Source: Abelmoschus esculentus
Taxonomy: Eukaryota; Streptophyta; Magnoliopsida; Malvales; Malvaceae
Direction: 5' to 3'
DNA: 64,000 nt
Assembly: GCA_035048815.1 (NCBI GenBank)
Contig: JAUCBN010000021.1
Coordinates: 503,501-567,500, forward strand
Of this stretch, positions 1 to 10,080 are shown piece by piece. The translations under genes and the position numbers were made by a program. Position 1 is the stretch's first letter; each line of letters opens with the position of its first letter. The notes under the pieces are model-generated. The model was not told the DNA's origin. It worked only from the letters and a program-made list of their open reading frames with translations, and did no database searches.

Positions 1-168
1 GTTACAATTGGGTCACTCAATTATGAGTAAGTTATATCTTATTCACCCTTCATATTAAAAAATTACATCAACTTAGTCATTTTTTCTTCCAAATCAGTTA
101 TGTACCCTTGTTAACACTAATGCACTTTATTTAAAATTATTAAGTAATCTAATATTCATATATATTTG
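1..168. repeat. AT-rich intergenic DNA, dispersed repeat
   Basis: No gene is visible. The wording (tract with GGGTCACTCAA and later CCCTTGTTAACA) recurs in diverged form near 2455-2620, so this is probably the edge of a dispersed repeat rather than unique sequence. Confidence 0.4.
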
Positions 169-994
169 TAGCGACCCTTTTAAAAATAATTAATTAAGTA
201 TAATTAATCGAAAAGTTACTAGTAAAAATTTCGAGAAAAATAAGAGTAAAATTAAAAAATTGAGAATCTAGGGTTTCAAAAAGGGAAATTTTGAGCATTA
301 GGGATTTTAGGAATTTTGAAAATTAGAAGGTATTTAAGGATTTTGATTAAAAAAATAGGTTTAAAGAGATTAAAATTTGGGGAATTTTAAAAAATATGTT
401 TTGAATTAGAAAAAAGGAATTTTGGAATTAAGGATTTAAAATTGAAAAGGAAAAATTCTAAAATTAGGTTTAAAAAGAATGGAATTTGGGGATTTTAGTA
501 TGAAAAATAGGGATTTGAAAAATTGGGAATTGGGAAAAGGATTTAAAAATAAATTGAAAAGATGTTGAAAAGGGATTTAAAAAGAATTTGGAAAAGGATT
601 TAAAAATTGGTTGGAAAATAATTTAAAAAAGGATTTTAAAAAAATGGTTTTAAAAAAGGGGTTGAAGTCGCCACCGGTCACTTTGGTAGACCAGACACCG
701 GGAAACTAGAGATTCGAAAGAAAACGAGTTCTAGAGTTGGTTACGATTAAAAACGGGGTTAGCGTTTAAAACCGCCAAAATTGGCACCTTTACAAAATTA
801 CCGCTTAATTAATTTTGAAATTTCCGATTTAAAGTGGCATCTAAATTAAAGTTCGTTTAAAGATTTGAATCCTCAATTTTATTTTTTACCGTATTTTTAT
901 TCAAAGGTAAACGCATACACCGCCACTATTATGTCTGGTGTCGGACCCGTTACGACCGAATAATTTTTTTTTTATTAGGTTCATTAATTAAGAA
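169..994 (-). mobile_element. Ty3/gypsy-type LTR fragment (3' part, minus orientation)
   Basis: The plus strand opens with TGTAGCGACCC at 169, the reverse complement of an LTR end in CGCTACA. Around 661-705 it carries GTCGCCACCGG followed by TTTGGTAGACCAGACACC. This block recurs in opposite orientation at about 63030-63075, next to an end reading GTCGCGACA at 63200. A second terminus of the same type (TGTAACGACCTAG) starts at 995, which suggests a nested or adjacent copy. No protein-coding domain remains. The superfamily is assigned by general LTR appearance and is inference. Confidence 0.5.
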
Positions 995-2051
995 TGTAAC
1001 GACCTAGATTCGGATCCGAGCGTCGGGTTAAAAGAGAAGAGAAGATTACCCAGAAATCAAAACTAATCCCTCATCCTCTCGGTTTTGCTCCTACAGACAA
1101 GACTCACTCTTGAAGAGATTATTGCCAACGAAGCCACTTACCGATTAGGAAAGTATTATTTTTTCTATTATTTTTTTTATGATTTAGATGCAATAAAATA
1201 TGAGAAATTATTTACCAGAAAGAAAATATTTTTAGCTTTTCTGATTGAACTCTGTAAATTTTGTTATAATGGTTTAGTGGTTATAAAAAATGAATCTTTT
1301 CCTAGTTATAAGAGAAATGACCATATCTTCGCAACACTTTTGCTTTTAGTTTATAATTCGATTTTCTTTCTCCCGATTTTAAAAATATCTTTTTGGTTTC
1401 TTTTTCAGATTTGATATCCTTATTTTTGTCCCTGTTAATTGCCAGAAATGACTTTTCTTTTTAATGCTTAAATTTCTACAGCTCTAAATTTCTTCTCTTG
1501 GCTTTTTGCAGGTTTGTTTTGATACCATGTTATTTTGTAAGAAAAAACATGTTGAATATAGTAGAAAATTAAGAAAATAATATTATATTATACTTGATAT
1601 TTTATTGATAAAATATTATCTATTTATAGGTTACAAAAAGTCTAATCAAAGAAAAAATCACACAAAATCAATAATTATAAATCCTTAAAAATCAACAGCT
1701 AGATATTAAAAAATATAAATTCTTAATTTAAATTATTTGATAAGATAAAATAAAAATAAAATATAATTCCATTTTATCTAAAACTCCTACAATATACAGT
1801 TGTACATACTAACTAACAACTAACTAACACTCTTTCGATTGCGCTTGAAAAATTCAAGCGATTACATACATATACGTACGTACAATGATCTGATAAATAA
1901 CATTTACCAACTGGATATCATCTTGTAGAATGAGTTTACTTTGGTTTCACTGAAATTTTTTTTGCAGATTAGAAAAAACGCTAATGGATTTAAGCAAGAA
2001 TATTAAAGAAACAAAATTTGGATGATTGAAATTTAAAGAATCTGAGAGTTT
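995..2051. other. AT-rich intergenic DNA with LTR-terminus-like start
   Basis: The segment begins with an LTR-like TGTAACGACC at 995 and then becomes ordinary AT-rich DNA. An open frame at 1085-1414 is rich in Phe, Tyr and Leu as expected from T-rich noncoding sequence, has no ATG at its start, and resembles no family I know. I see no supported gene. Confidence 0.4.
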
Positions 2052-2186
2052 CTAAGCAACGACGAAGAATTTGCAAAAGAGGTCATCTTGGGTAATATTC
2101 GGATCCAAATCACCAATGTACAATGAAATTTTTTGAATCGGATTTCCCCCTCCTACGATAGGGATCGATGCCGGTTGTGGAGTCAT
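2052..2186 (-). pseudogene. Poly(A)-binding-protein-like N-terminal fragment (first RRM start)
   Basis: A 44-codon minus-strand frame from ATG at 2186 to TAG at 2052. It reads a short variable N-terminus and then SLYIGDLDPNIT followed by DDLF. That pattern (RNP-2 hexamer LYIGDL, then Asp and an acidic helix start) is the beginning of RRM1 in cytoplasmic poly(A)-binding proteins, which bind mRNA poly(A) tails. After about 12 residues of the RRM the similarity ends and a stop follows, so RNP-1, the other RRMs and the C-terminal MLLE domain are missing. It lies in repeat-rich DNA with no matching exons nearby. It is probably a captured or retroposed fragment. A short independent RRM remnant from another RNA-binding protein is the alternative. 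Confidence 0.45.
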
Positions 2187-2289
2187 TTTACTTTTCTTGA
2201 ATCGTTTTGTTGAACCCCGAAAGAGAATAAGTTTTTGGTTATAGGGTTCTTGACAACGGTGATTAGTAATATATATATATATATATTCG

Positions 2290-3070
2290 TGAATGACTGC
2301 TAAGTAGTTAACGTCTTTCTCTCACGCGTTCTCTCCATGTTATTTGCTCACACGCCTTTTGTTGGTATGTACGCTCCCCTTAATGGTTGAATAATAATGG
2401 CAACATATTCATAGAAATTTTAAGGGTAAACTAAAATAGAGGTTATTTTATTATATTTAGGTTATATTTGGATCATCCAATTATTAAATGCTACATTTAG
2501 ATCACTTACTTATAGGTAAGTTTATGATTGGGTCACTTTTCGTATTTAAAAATATCAATTTGATCTTTCTTTTTTTTCTAAATCACTTCTATACCCTTGT
2601 TGACATTAAAGAATTTTCATTAACAATATTCTTCGTTCGAGTCACCGAATAAAGAATTAAATCGTACATTTTTTCTCTTTGGTTTTCTTGAAGGGAGGGA
2701 CCAAAAATCAATGACTGAAATTCTTTTAGATTAAAATACATTTTAAACCGCTCAAATATATCTGATCTAATATATTTGTTATTTAAACTTAAAATTCATG
2801 GGATAATATCTAATTCGTATAATATTTTTTATATTCGTTTAATAAATGAGCAAACATGAATAGAAGGGTATTTTGTTCGTTTACATTCACAAATAAATTT
2901 GTTTATTGGCTCGTTTATAAGCTCATCTACTTGATTTATCTTTTTCTTTTATTTTCTAGTGCATTTTAAATATTGGTGAGTATATAGATTAAAATTGAAT
3001 ATGTGGTGAAATTTCGAGTTTCAAAATGTAAAGCTTAATGAGCTCAAAGACAAGTATTGTAATTTCCTCA
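2290..3070. repeat. Copy 1 of a local duplication (partner 3690-4490 plus 6638-6830)
   Basis: Several ordered blocks here recur downstream. One is a block with GCTAAGTAGTTAACGT (about 2298), matched near 3705. Another is a block with CATGGGATAATATCTAATTCG (about 2797), matched near 4240. The last runs from TTTTGTTCGTTT (about 2870) to AAGACAAGTATTGTAATTTC, matched at 4478-4490 and then 6638-6820. The partner copy is split by the solo LTR at 4491-6632. No coding potential was seen. Confidence 0.55.
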
Positions 3071-4490
3071 TTTCAGCGAACATATAAATGAACATGTTAT
3101 TGTTCATATAAATGAATATGTTTGTGAAAATTATACGAATTTGTTCACAAACATATTCAGAAGCGTTAAACAAGTGAACAGAACATCATCATAAATAAAT
3201 AAACGAACATGAACACCTACAAATATAAACAAAAGAACGAAAAGCAAAACATTATTCATTTAAACTTAATTCATTTATACCCTTAATTCAACACCTGTTT
3301 AATTATATATTCAATAAACTCTTATAGTTTTTATTTTAATTTTAAAAAAATGAAATTATTATTAATTAAAAACTAATAAATAATTAAATTTTATAACAAA
3401 GGTCTTTCCGGGAAAGAAAGGATTGCTACCATTATCCCGAACCTGCACCACTCACTCGGTCTTTCTGAGGGAGATCCCCAAAAGAACTCATATTTAAATT
3501 TAAAATTAATTTTATAATTTAAATAGATAAAACTTTGGGTTAAGTTAGAAGAAAGCTTATGTTTTAATTAATGCCATAAACGATATTTTTAAAACCGATA
3601 CAAAGCTATTTTTTATTTTTAAAACTTCAATTGGATTTAAATATATGTGAATAAAAACTTCAATTATCCTTATGATTTTAATTTTTATATATTCTTGGAC
3701 AATTGCTAAGTAGCCAACGTATTTCTTTCGTGCGATTTTACTGTTTTCTCAGTATTATCTGTTTACGCGTTTTTACTTTATCTTTTTTCCTTTTTAATCT
3801 CTTTTCTTGAATTTTTGATTGTACAAATAATAATTTAAAACGGGTTTAACTCAATTTTGAAAAGTTTAATTTAAATTTTTATTTAATATATTTTAAAAAC
3901 ACGTGTAAATAATCATTAATAAAAAAATAACAATTTTCAATCTAGGCTATGTATAAATCTCTTTATCTATCTTCTTGAGTTCTTGTTAAGCCCAACCCAA
4001 AATTTGGGCTTTACTTGAAGCCCAGCGTTGAATTTTTTTTTTCAACCAATGAGTTCAGAAAAACATTGATGAATTATTTTATTTAGATTCGATTTTAAAA
4101 ATATAATATTAATAAATACTTTGAATTTCGTTTTAGTAATGCCTAATAAATGATATAGACACGTGTACATTTAAGGTTTATAATTTAAGTTTTTAGATTT
4201 TCAAAAATATAAAGATCTGTTATTTAAACTTAAAATGCATGGGATAATTTCTAATTCGTATAATATTTAAATTTATATGGATCTAAACTTTATCGGATCA
4301 AAATATTGGGTTACATGCCATTTTTATTTCAATCTAGAGGTGTAAATGAATTTAGCGTACGATGAATTGATAATGAATTGTTTATACAATATTTGTTTAT
4401 ATATTAAGTTAAATACATGAGTATAAATATTTTTTTATATTCGTTTAATAAATGAACAAGCACGAAGAGAAGGGCATTTTGTTCGTTTCC
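3071..4490. other. AT-rich intergenic DNA including part of duplication copy 2
   Basis: This is AT-rich DNA with words such as GTTCATATAAATGAA in both orientations at 3070-3230. From about 3690 it is the second copy of the 2290-3070 block. The last five bases before the solo LTR (4486-4490, TTTCC) are its left target duplication. No gene was seen. Confidence 0.45.
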
Positions 4491-5094
4491 TGTAATATCT
4501 CGATCCGGATGTTATATTGGGCCTCCAACCCAAAACCTATATTTCAAAATTTCGTCTTCAAGCCCAATAATAAAATCAAATCAAGTCCAAAAATGATTCA
4601 TAAAATTTATTTAAGATAAAACAAAGGCCCAAATAATTTAAAGTAACCGAAGCTCCAAAATATTACAACCCATTAAAACATTCGACCCAAATTAAAATAA
4701 TAGAGTTACAAATTACAAATAGGGTTTGACATAGTACTAGCCCACTATCTAATAATTGTACTCTGACAACACGGTCGATGCTGAAATCTAAACCTCGATG
4801 GTGCTCCACGGATCGGCTCCACCTAACCTACGCACGAAAACATATTTCGAACGCTGAGCTACGAAAGCTCAGTGGATACGCCAAACTCGGCCAACATCAT
4901 GCATATCATAAGCAGTAAAGCATGGCATATAAATCTCGTGCATGATATGATGGTCTAGCATGCTTGCCTAACACATGGCATAAATGGATGTACATTATTG
5001 CACAAAGCATATACAATCCTATCAAGTCAACACACAAGAGTGAGGCCCGCGTCCACACAACATCGGGATCCTACACTCAGGATTGAGGCTGCCC

Positions 5095-5245
5095 TCAAAT
5101 CCTATGCTCGGAATGTTACATCGGACATCTTCGAACGAGGTCGCCCAACGAACCTCATGCTTAGAATGTTACATCGAATATCTTCGAGTAAGGTCGCCCA
5201 ACACTCGAAATAAAAGTCTTCAATCATCACCCGACATGTTACATC
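5095..5245. repeat. Short tandem repeat inside solo LTR (~53-bp unit)
   Basis: Units containing AATGTTACATCG, then ATCTTCGA and AGGTCGCCCAAC start near 5112 and 5165 (53-bp offset). A weaker partial copy follows near 5237. The copies differ at several positions. The units lie entirely within the solo LTR. Confidence 0.65.
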
Positions 5246-5489
5246 GGATGGCCTTCAACGTGTTGCAACACTTATGGATATCCGAATTTCCAACACACAT
5301 GGACTCAAACCACACAAGCGATCCACCTAGGATCTTAGTACAACAAGATATATCAAAGTTATCTCAAGTAGCCTTTCGAGGTTATAATTATCAATCTTAG
5401 TTCGATAGTTAGTTTCACAACTTTTAGATTAAAGGAAGCATTTATTAAAATAACCGAGCTCCAAATCTCTACTCAAACTTGACCAAAAT

Positions 5490-5765
5490 ACACAGGGGTA
5501 TCGATACCCTTAGGTAGGGTATCGAAACACCCTGTATCGATACCCACCCAAAGAGGGTATCGAAACATGGGTATCGATACTGACATCGATACCCTTTGAC
5601 CAATTCAAAAGTCAACGAAAGGGGAAAAATTGCTTCAATACTGGTATCGATGCAATTATGCCACTGGAAGGTTCGGTATCGAATCATGATTCGATACCCT
5701 AGCCAAGAAGCCCCTTTCCCTCTCAGGGGTATCGATACACAGGCCACCGGTATCAATACCCCCTG
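5490..5765. repeat. Cluster of GTATCGATAC palindromes inside solo LTR
   Basis: The 10-base palindrome GTATCGATAC or close variants (GGTATCGAAAC, GACATCGATACC, GGTATCGATGC, GGTATCAATACC) occur about ten times in roughly 275 bases, both strands being equivalent. Spacing is irregular, so this is a motif cluster rather than a clean tandem array. The short open frames across it on both strands are by-products of this motif. Confidence 0.7.
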
Positions 5766-6637
5766 TACGATTTACAGGTCTGACCCTAAAAATTCCTAAG
5801 GATTTAATTCCAAACTTACCTAGAACGATTCTAAAGTATTTCCATTACCTTTTGAGGATGTTTAAAGAGGTTTAAAACCATTTTCATCATATTTAACACA
5901 TTAGCACGAAATTCACCATTAATGTTTTCAAGCTCTCAACCAAGCAAACATGCATCAAAAATCTATATGTATGCAACTATCATGCTATAAATAATATAGG
6001 AACGAGTTGGGGGTAACAACCTTAGAAAGCAACAGCAACCAAACAAGCTCCAAACTTTTTTAAGCTTTTCTCCCTTCTAAGCTTGAGGATGGCTCACAAG
6101 CCTCTTTCTCTACAAGAGAGAGATGTAGAACGGGTTAGAAAAACCTTGGGACAATTTTAGAAGCTTAAAACACTAAAAGAACAAGGATTTAAGCTCTCCA
6201 AAATCCTATTCCCGAGCTCAATTAAAACCCCCGCAAAAGCCTCTTTCTCCACCAAACTTAGCAAATAAACCCTTGTTTTATAGATCCACTTCAGCACTAC
6301 CACTTTTTCTTCATCATAAAAACGAGATTCTAAATCTAAATCAGCAAGATCTTACCTTTTCTCCCTAGAATTGGATGAAGAAGATGATAGAAAGAAACCC
6401 TCTACTCTATGACCTCACCCCCTGCAGAACAACACTGTCAAAACCCCTTTTATTCAATTTATTTTAGCATTTATCAAAATGTCTTCAGCCCACAATTTAA
6501 CCCACTCACAACCACTCAAGACTCAACAAGCTAGACCCAACACAGCCCAAAACCTCACAACTCGGGGCCCAAAATCGGAGCTCGAACCTAACGGGTTAAA
6601 CCGACACTCAGATCTGAATCTGAGTTGTGACATTTCC

Positions 6638-7149
6638 GTTCATAAATAAATTCGTCTATTAGCTCGTTTATAAACTCATCTACTTAGTTTCTTTTTTTTT
6701 CCTTTTATTTTCTAGTGCATTTTAAATATTGGTGAGTATATAGATTAACTTGAACATATGGTGAACTTTTGAGTTTAAAATGCAAAGCTTAATGAGCTTA
6801 AAGACAAGTGTTGTAATTTCATCGTTTTTGTGAAAATTATATGAAATCTCTTGAAAGTACAATTCTAATAAAAGCACATGTTCAAGTTAATCCTTACACT
6901 GATAGAAGTAAATTATAAAAAAGAGGAGGGAAAACTTGAATTCAAACGTTAAAGGTTAAAATTATCTTTATGTCTAAATATTTTTAAAAAATAAATTTTA
7001 TAGAATATTTAAGTTATTTTTATCATCTTAAATATATAACATTTATTCTATATTATTAAAATTAAAATTAGTTATATATTAAGTTCAAATAAGCATAGTT
7101 GAATTATTATATTACACACTCGAGATAAAAACTAAAAGTTTTCACAAGC
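6638..7149. other. Right part of duplication copy 2, then AT-rich DNA
   Basis: 6638-6830 is the continuation of the repeat interrupted by the solo LTR. From 6830 to 7149 the DNA is low-complexity and AT-rich with no supported gene or repeat boundary. Confidence 0.45.
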
Positions 7150-7470
7150 GTCTTAGTTTTAGAGTTAAAGTCTTAGTTTAGTGTGATGAGTTTAGGGATT
7201 TAGACGTAAGAGTTTAAAATTTAGGGTTAATAGTTAAAATTTAAGATTTAGAGTTATAAATTAGGGTTTATAAGTTAAACCCTAAATCCTATATTACTCT
7301 AAAAATAAAATTTGAACATCTAAACCTTGAATATAATCCTATAACTCTAAATTCTAATCACTATCCCTATATTCTAAAACCTTACACTTTAGATCCTAAA
7401 TCTTACACCTCTAAACTAAGATCTACACCTTAAAATTACGATAATTATAAAAATTTTCACTTTTCATCGT
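7150..7470. repeat. Degenerate TTTAGGG/CCCTAAA foldback
   Basis: The left half is dense in GTTTAGGG-, TTTAGGGTT- and ATTTAGGG-like words. From about 7275 the right half is dense in the complementary AACCCTAAAT- and CTCTAAAT-like words, so the two halves can fold on each other. It is not a true telomere array because the words are irregular and separated. The same arrangement recurs at 17113-17822 and 57300-57605. Confidence 0.5.
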
Positions 7471-7992
7471 CAGTGTATAGGATATAAATTCACTGTAGTT
7501 TTATTCAAACACAATGATTTGGATCAATTTTTATTTTAAAATAAAATTAATAAGTTAAGGATGAAATTAAGATATTTAAAATTTTGAAATTAATTTAAAA
7601 TAAACTTCATAGTTTCGAGACACGTAATACATTTAACTTGCTAACAAAATTTAGATTTCATTTTTTCGTTTTTTTTACAATCTTAATTTTTTTGTTAATA
7701 TATTTAATTCTCAGATTGTCATGAGTTCCTTAGGACCTCATTGATTCTGATGGGAAAGATCAGGAGAAATGATTACAATTATGTATTTCGAGAAGGAAAA
7801 AACATTGAGGAAGTTCTAGACTTCGTTCCTTTTGTTGTCGATATTATAATTTATAAGTGCATAAAAGTCATAATTTTTATATCATTTTTCACTCGATTAT
7901 TGCTAATAAAGGACAGATTTAATGACAATATTGGATAAATCTACTTATTTTCCATACTTCAGTATCCGAATACTTAATTTCATGAATTTATC
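7471..7992. other. AT-rich intergenic DNA
   Basis: Nothing recognisable. A 65-codon frame at 7741-7938 has no family resemblance and the composition of T-rich noncoding DNA. Confidence 0.4.
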
Positions 7993-7994
7993 TA

Positions 7995-8252
7995 CTCCCT
8001 CCGTCCCATATAAGAAGTCCATTATTGTCTTTTTAAAGTCAAATTTTTTTAAACTTTGACCATAGTTATTTTAAATATTTTAATTTATTAAATTTTATAA
8101 AATATATATTTTTAAACTACTTGATTAAAGGTTTTTAAAATAATTTTTTTAATATTTTTATCAATAATAGATTTAAAGTTATAATGAGTCAAAGTTTAAA
8201 AAATTTGACCAAAAAAAGTCAATACTGGACAAATAAAATAGGACGGAGGTAG
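7995..8252. mobile_element. Stowaway-type MITE (Tc1/mariner)
   Basis: The left terminus CTCCCTCCGTCCCATATAAG and the right terminus GGACGGAGGTAG form the terminal inverted repeat typical of plant Stowaway elements. The element is flanked by TA dinucleotides (7993-7994 and 8253-8254), the expected mariner target duplication. Its length, about 258 bp, is in the family range. The interior is AT-rich and noncoding and partly self-complementary (AAAGTCAAATTTTTTTAAAC against GTTTAAAAAATTTGACC). Confidence 0.9.
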
Positions 8253-8600
8253 TACTATTTGACATAAAACAACATTTGATGGTTTTCTTTCTTAGACAGG
8301 AAACTACATCATAAGGATTGTCAGACAAGAGGATGAATGCTGGAAGTGAAGATGAAACGTAGACAAAAATCCGCCACGACAACACATTGGAGGCCGCGAC
8401 AGCAGATTGAAGATAACAACTGGTGCTAGATAGATAGAGAAAAAGATGTTGAATCTAACGGACACAAGGCAAAGAGAAACAGAAGTGGAGAAAAGGAGTC
8501 AAGTCATGGTTAAAGTCAACGCGGGAAAAAAGGAGTTATTTTAGAAAATAGAATAATGTGTTATAATTTAATAAGGATATGTATTCTTTTTTTTTAGAAT
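8253..8600. other. Intergenic DNA, mixed composition
   Basis: Slightly GC-richer than its neighbours around 8290-8530 but without an open frame that resembles a gene. Nothing supported. Confidence 0.35.
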
Positions 8601-9899
8601 TTTTTCCTTGTATGAAAAAATTTAATCTAGACTTGGCCTATATACGCTATCCATTAGGGTTAGGAGAGAACAAGTCGGGTTCTCATAGAAAACTTAAGGT
8701 CGCCGATAAAACTATTATGTTTTAAACCCCCATTGAGGCTTAGGTTGTTTGTGGAGTAGTTGGGGAATAAAGTTATACTCTATTTGATATTTATTAATGC
8801 AAACATTATTTTCATAATTTATTCTCTTTTGGCGTTTACTCTTCTTTGCATATGAGCTCGGTAAGATAGTATGTAAAGAAATGAGAGAGTACGATCTTTG
8901 CTCAAGGGCATTGACTAATCCGCAAGGATTTTAGCGACTAAAACGATGCATACGATTGGTTGTTATTCATCCTTGATTCACACCGGGAGGTATCATCAAG
9001 ACATGAATTTCAATAGTTCTCCGAGCTTAGGGATAAGGAGGAGACATATAAGGATGCTCTGTCTAACTATGGAAAGTTGAGTTGTCGACAAGGCATAACC
9101 CCGCCTAGGCAAACAAGGCGACCCTTAGTGCGACCCGTCGCGGCCCCAAGTCAACCTATTGCATTAATAAGTGGATAATAAGCGCAACGGAATTCCCCTC
9201 TACAAAGCATTCAACCTGGCCTTACTTCATTCACTATTATTCACATTCTTTATTTAGTTTACTTAGTTATCTCCATCAATTAATTATTTGTGTTCTTATT
9301 TTCCAAAAGTTCAAGTTTAATGAGTAGTCGAGGTTGATCTAGTCTTTGTGAGTTCGACAACCTAAAATATTATAATTTGACAAAAGGTAAAAAAAGCATA
9401 AGACTTCTTAGACCTCACCAAATTTGGCGTCGTTGTCGGGAACTGACGTTCAACTTTACTGCTAATTATTTCTGCACTCTTTTATTTTTGTTTTTCTTTT
9501 ATCCTTAAATAACTAGGATTGTTTTGTGCATGACAAGGTTCAATTCTTCGATAGACTAGTACCCTTACCATCCTGAAGTCGAGAAAACCGCAAAGCGTCT
9601 ACGATAAAAATAAGAGAAAGGATGAATCCTGACCAACCGAACAATGTTGACACGAATGCTGCCGAGCCAGAAAACTAAAGCGCATTCACAGTTGTTGATC
9701 CTGCCAATCTTCTTTAACAGGAACGTGTACACACTGTCCGTGATTATCTATCTGGAGAAAGATCTGGATGAATTAACTCCTACCGTAATCATAGTTGATA
9801 TAGAGACAAAATATTTTTTATATTTAATTAAACTTTTTATTATTTCTAATAAAATTCAATTATTTATTAGAACATGTTATTTAATTGATTGAAATGAAT
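8601..9899 (+). mobile_element. Ty3/gypsy Athila/Tat-like relic: LTR end, primer-binding site, gag start
   Basis: At 9425-9442 TGGCGTCGTTGTCGGGAA follows an LTR-like end. It is two C-to-T changes from the TGGCGCCGTTGCCGGG primer-binding site that Athila/Tat elements use with an Asp tRNA. About 800 bases before it are GC-richer and look like an LTR. Downstream, ATG at 9529 opens a gag-like frame reading MTRFNSS, followed by Tyr-Pro-Tyr-His-Pro-Glu-Val-Glu text. It is broken by several stops and fades by about 9800. No protease, reverse transcriptase or second LTR is present. The left boundary is uncertain. Confidence 0.6.
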
Positions 9900-10080
9900 G
9901 TAAGGAAGCAATAATAAGGAATAACCTATATGCTATAAATAATGAATTTCTATATAATTGTACAAAATTTTAAAGTATACACAATAATTGACACTGAAAA
10001 GAATAATTTTTTTTTTCATTTTGTTATATATCAAATAAACCAAATTAAAATTCCAATCAAAATGAGTAGACCGAGGCAAC
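9900..10080. other. AT-rich DNA at 3' side of HSPRO gene
   Basis: This is probably the 3' untranslated and flanking region of the minus-strand HSPRO gene. It contains T-rich and A-rich stretches (for example near 10004) but no defined polyadenylation site that I can single out. Confidence 0.35.

Larger units (their letters stand above)
4491..6632 (-). mobile_element. Solo LTR (about 2.1 kb) with perfect 5-bp target duplication
   Basis: The segment starts TGTAATATC and ends GTTGTGACA, giving TG..CA ends on either strand. It is flanked by TTTCC at 4486-4490 and again at 6633-6637. The sequence to the left and right joins seamlessly when compared with the uninterrupted copy at 2870-3066, which independently proves insertion. 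There is no primer-binding site, polypurine tract or gag-pol inside, so a recombined solo LTR is the simplest reading. The minus orientation is inferred from the TGTCACAACTCAGATTC-like start on that strand. It contains two internal repeat zones (about 5095-5245 and 5490-5765), listed separately. Confidence 0.8.

Noticed and set aside
1085..1414. 109-residue frame as a gene
   Set aside because: No ATG start, Phe/Tyr-rich from T tracts, no family resemblance. The first ~20 residues look slightly protein-like but are too little to support a call.
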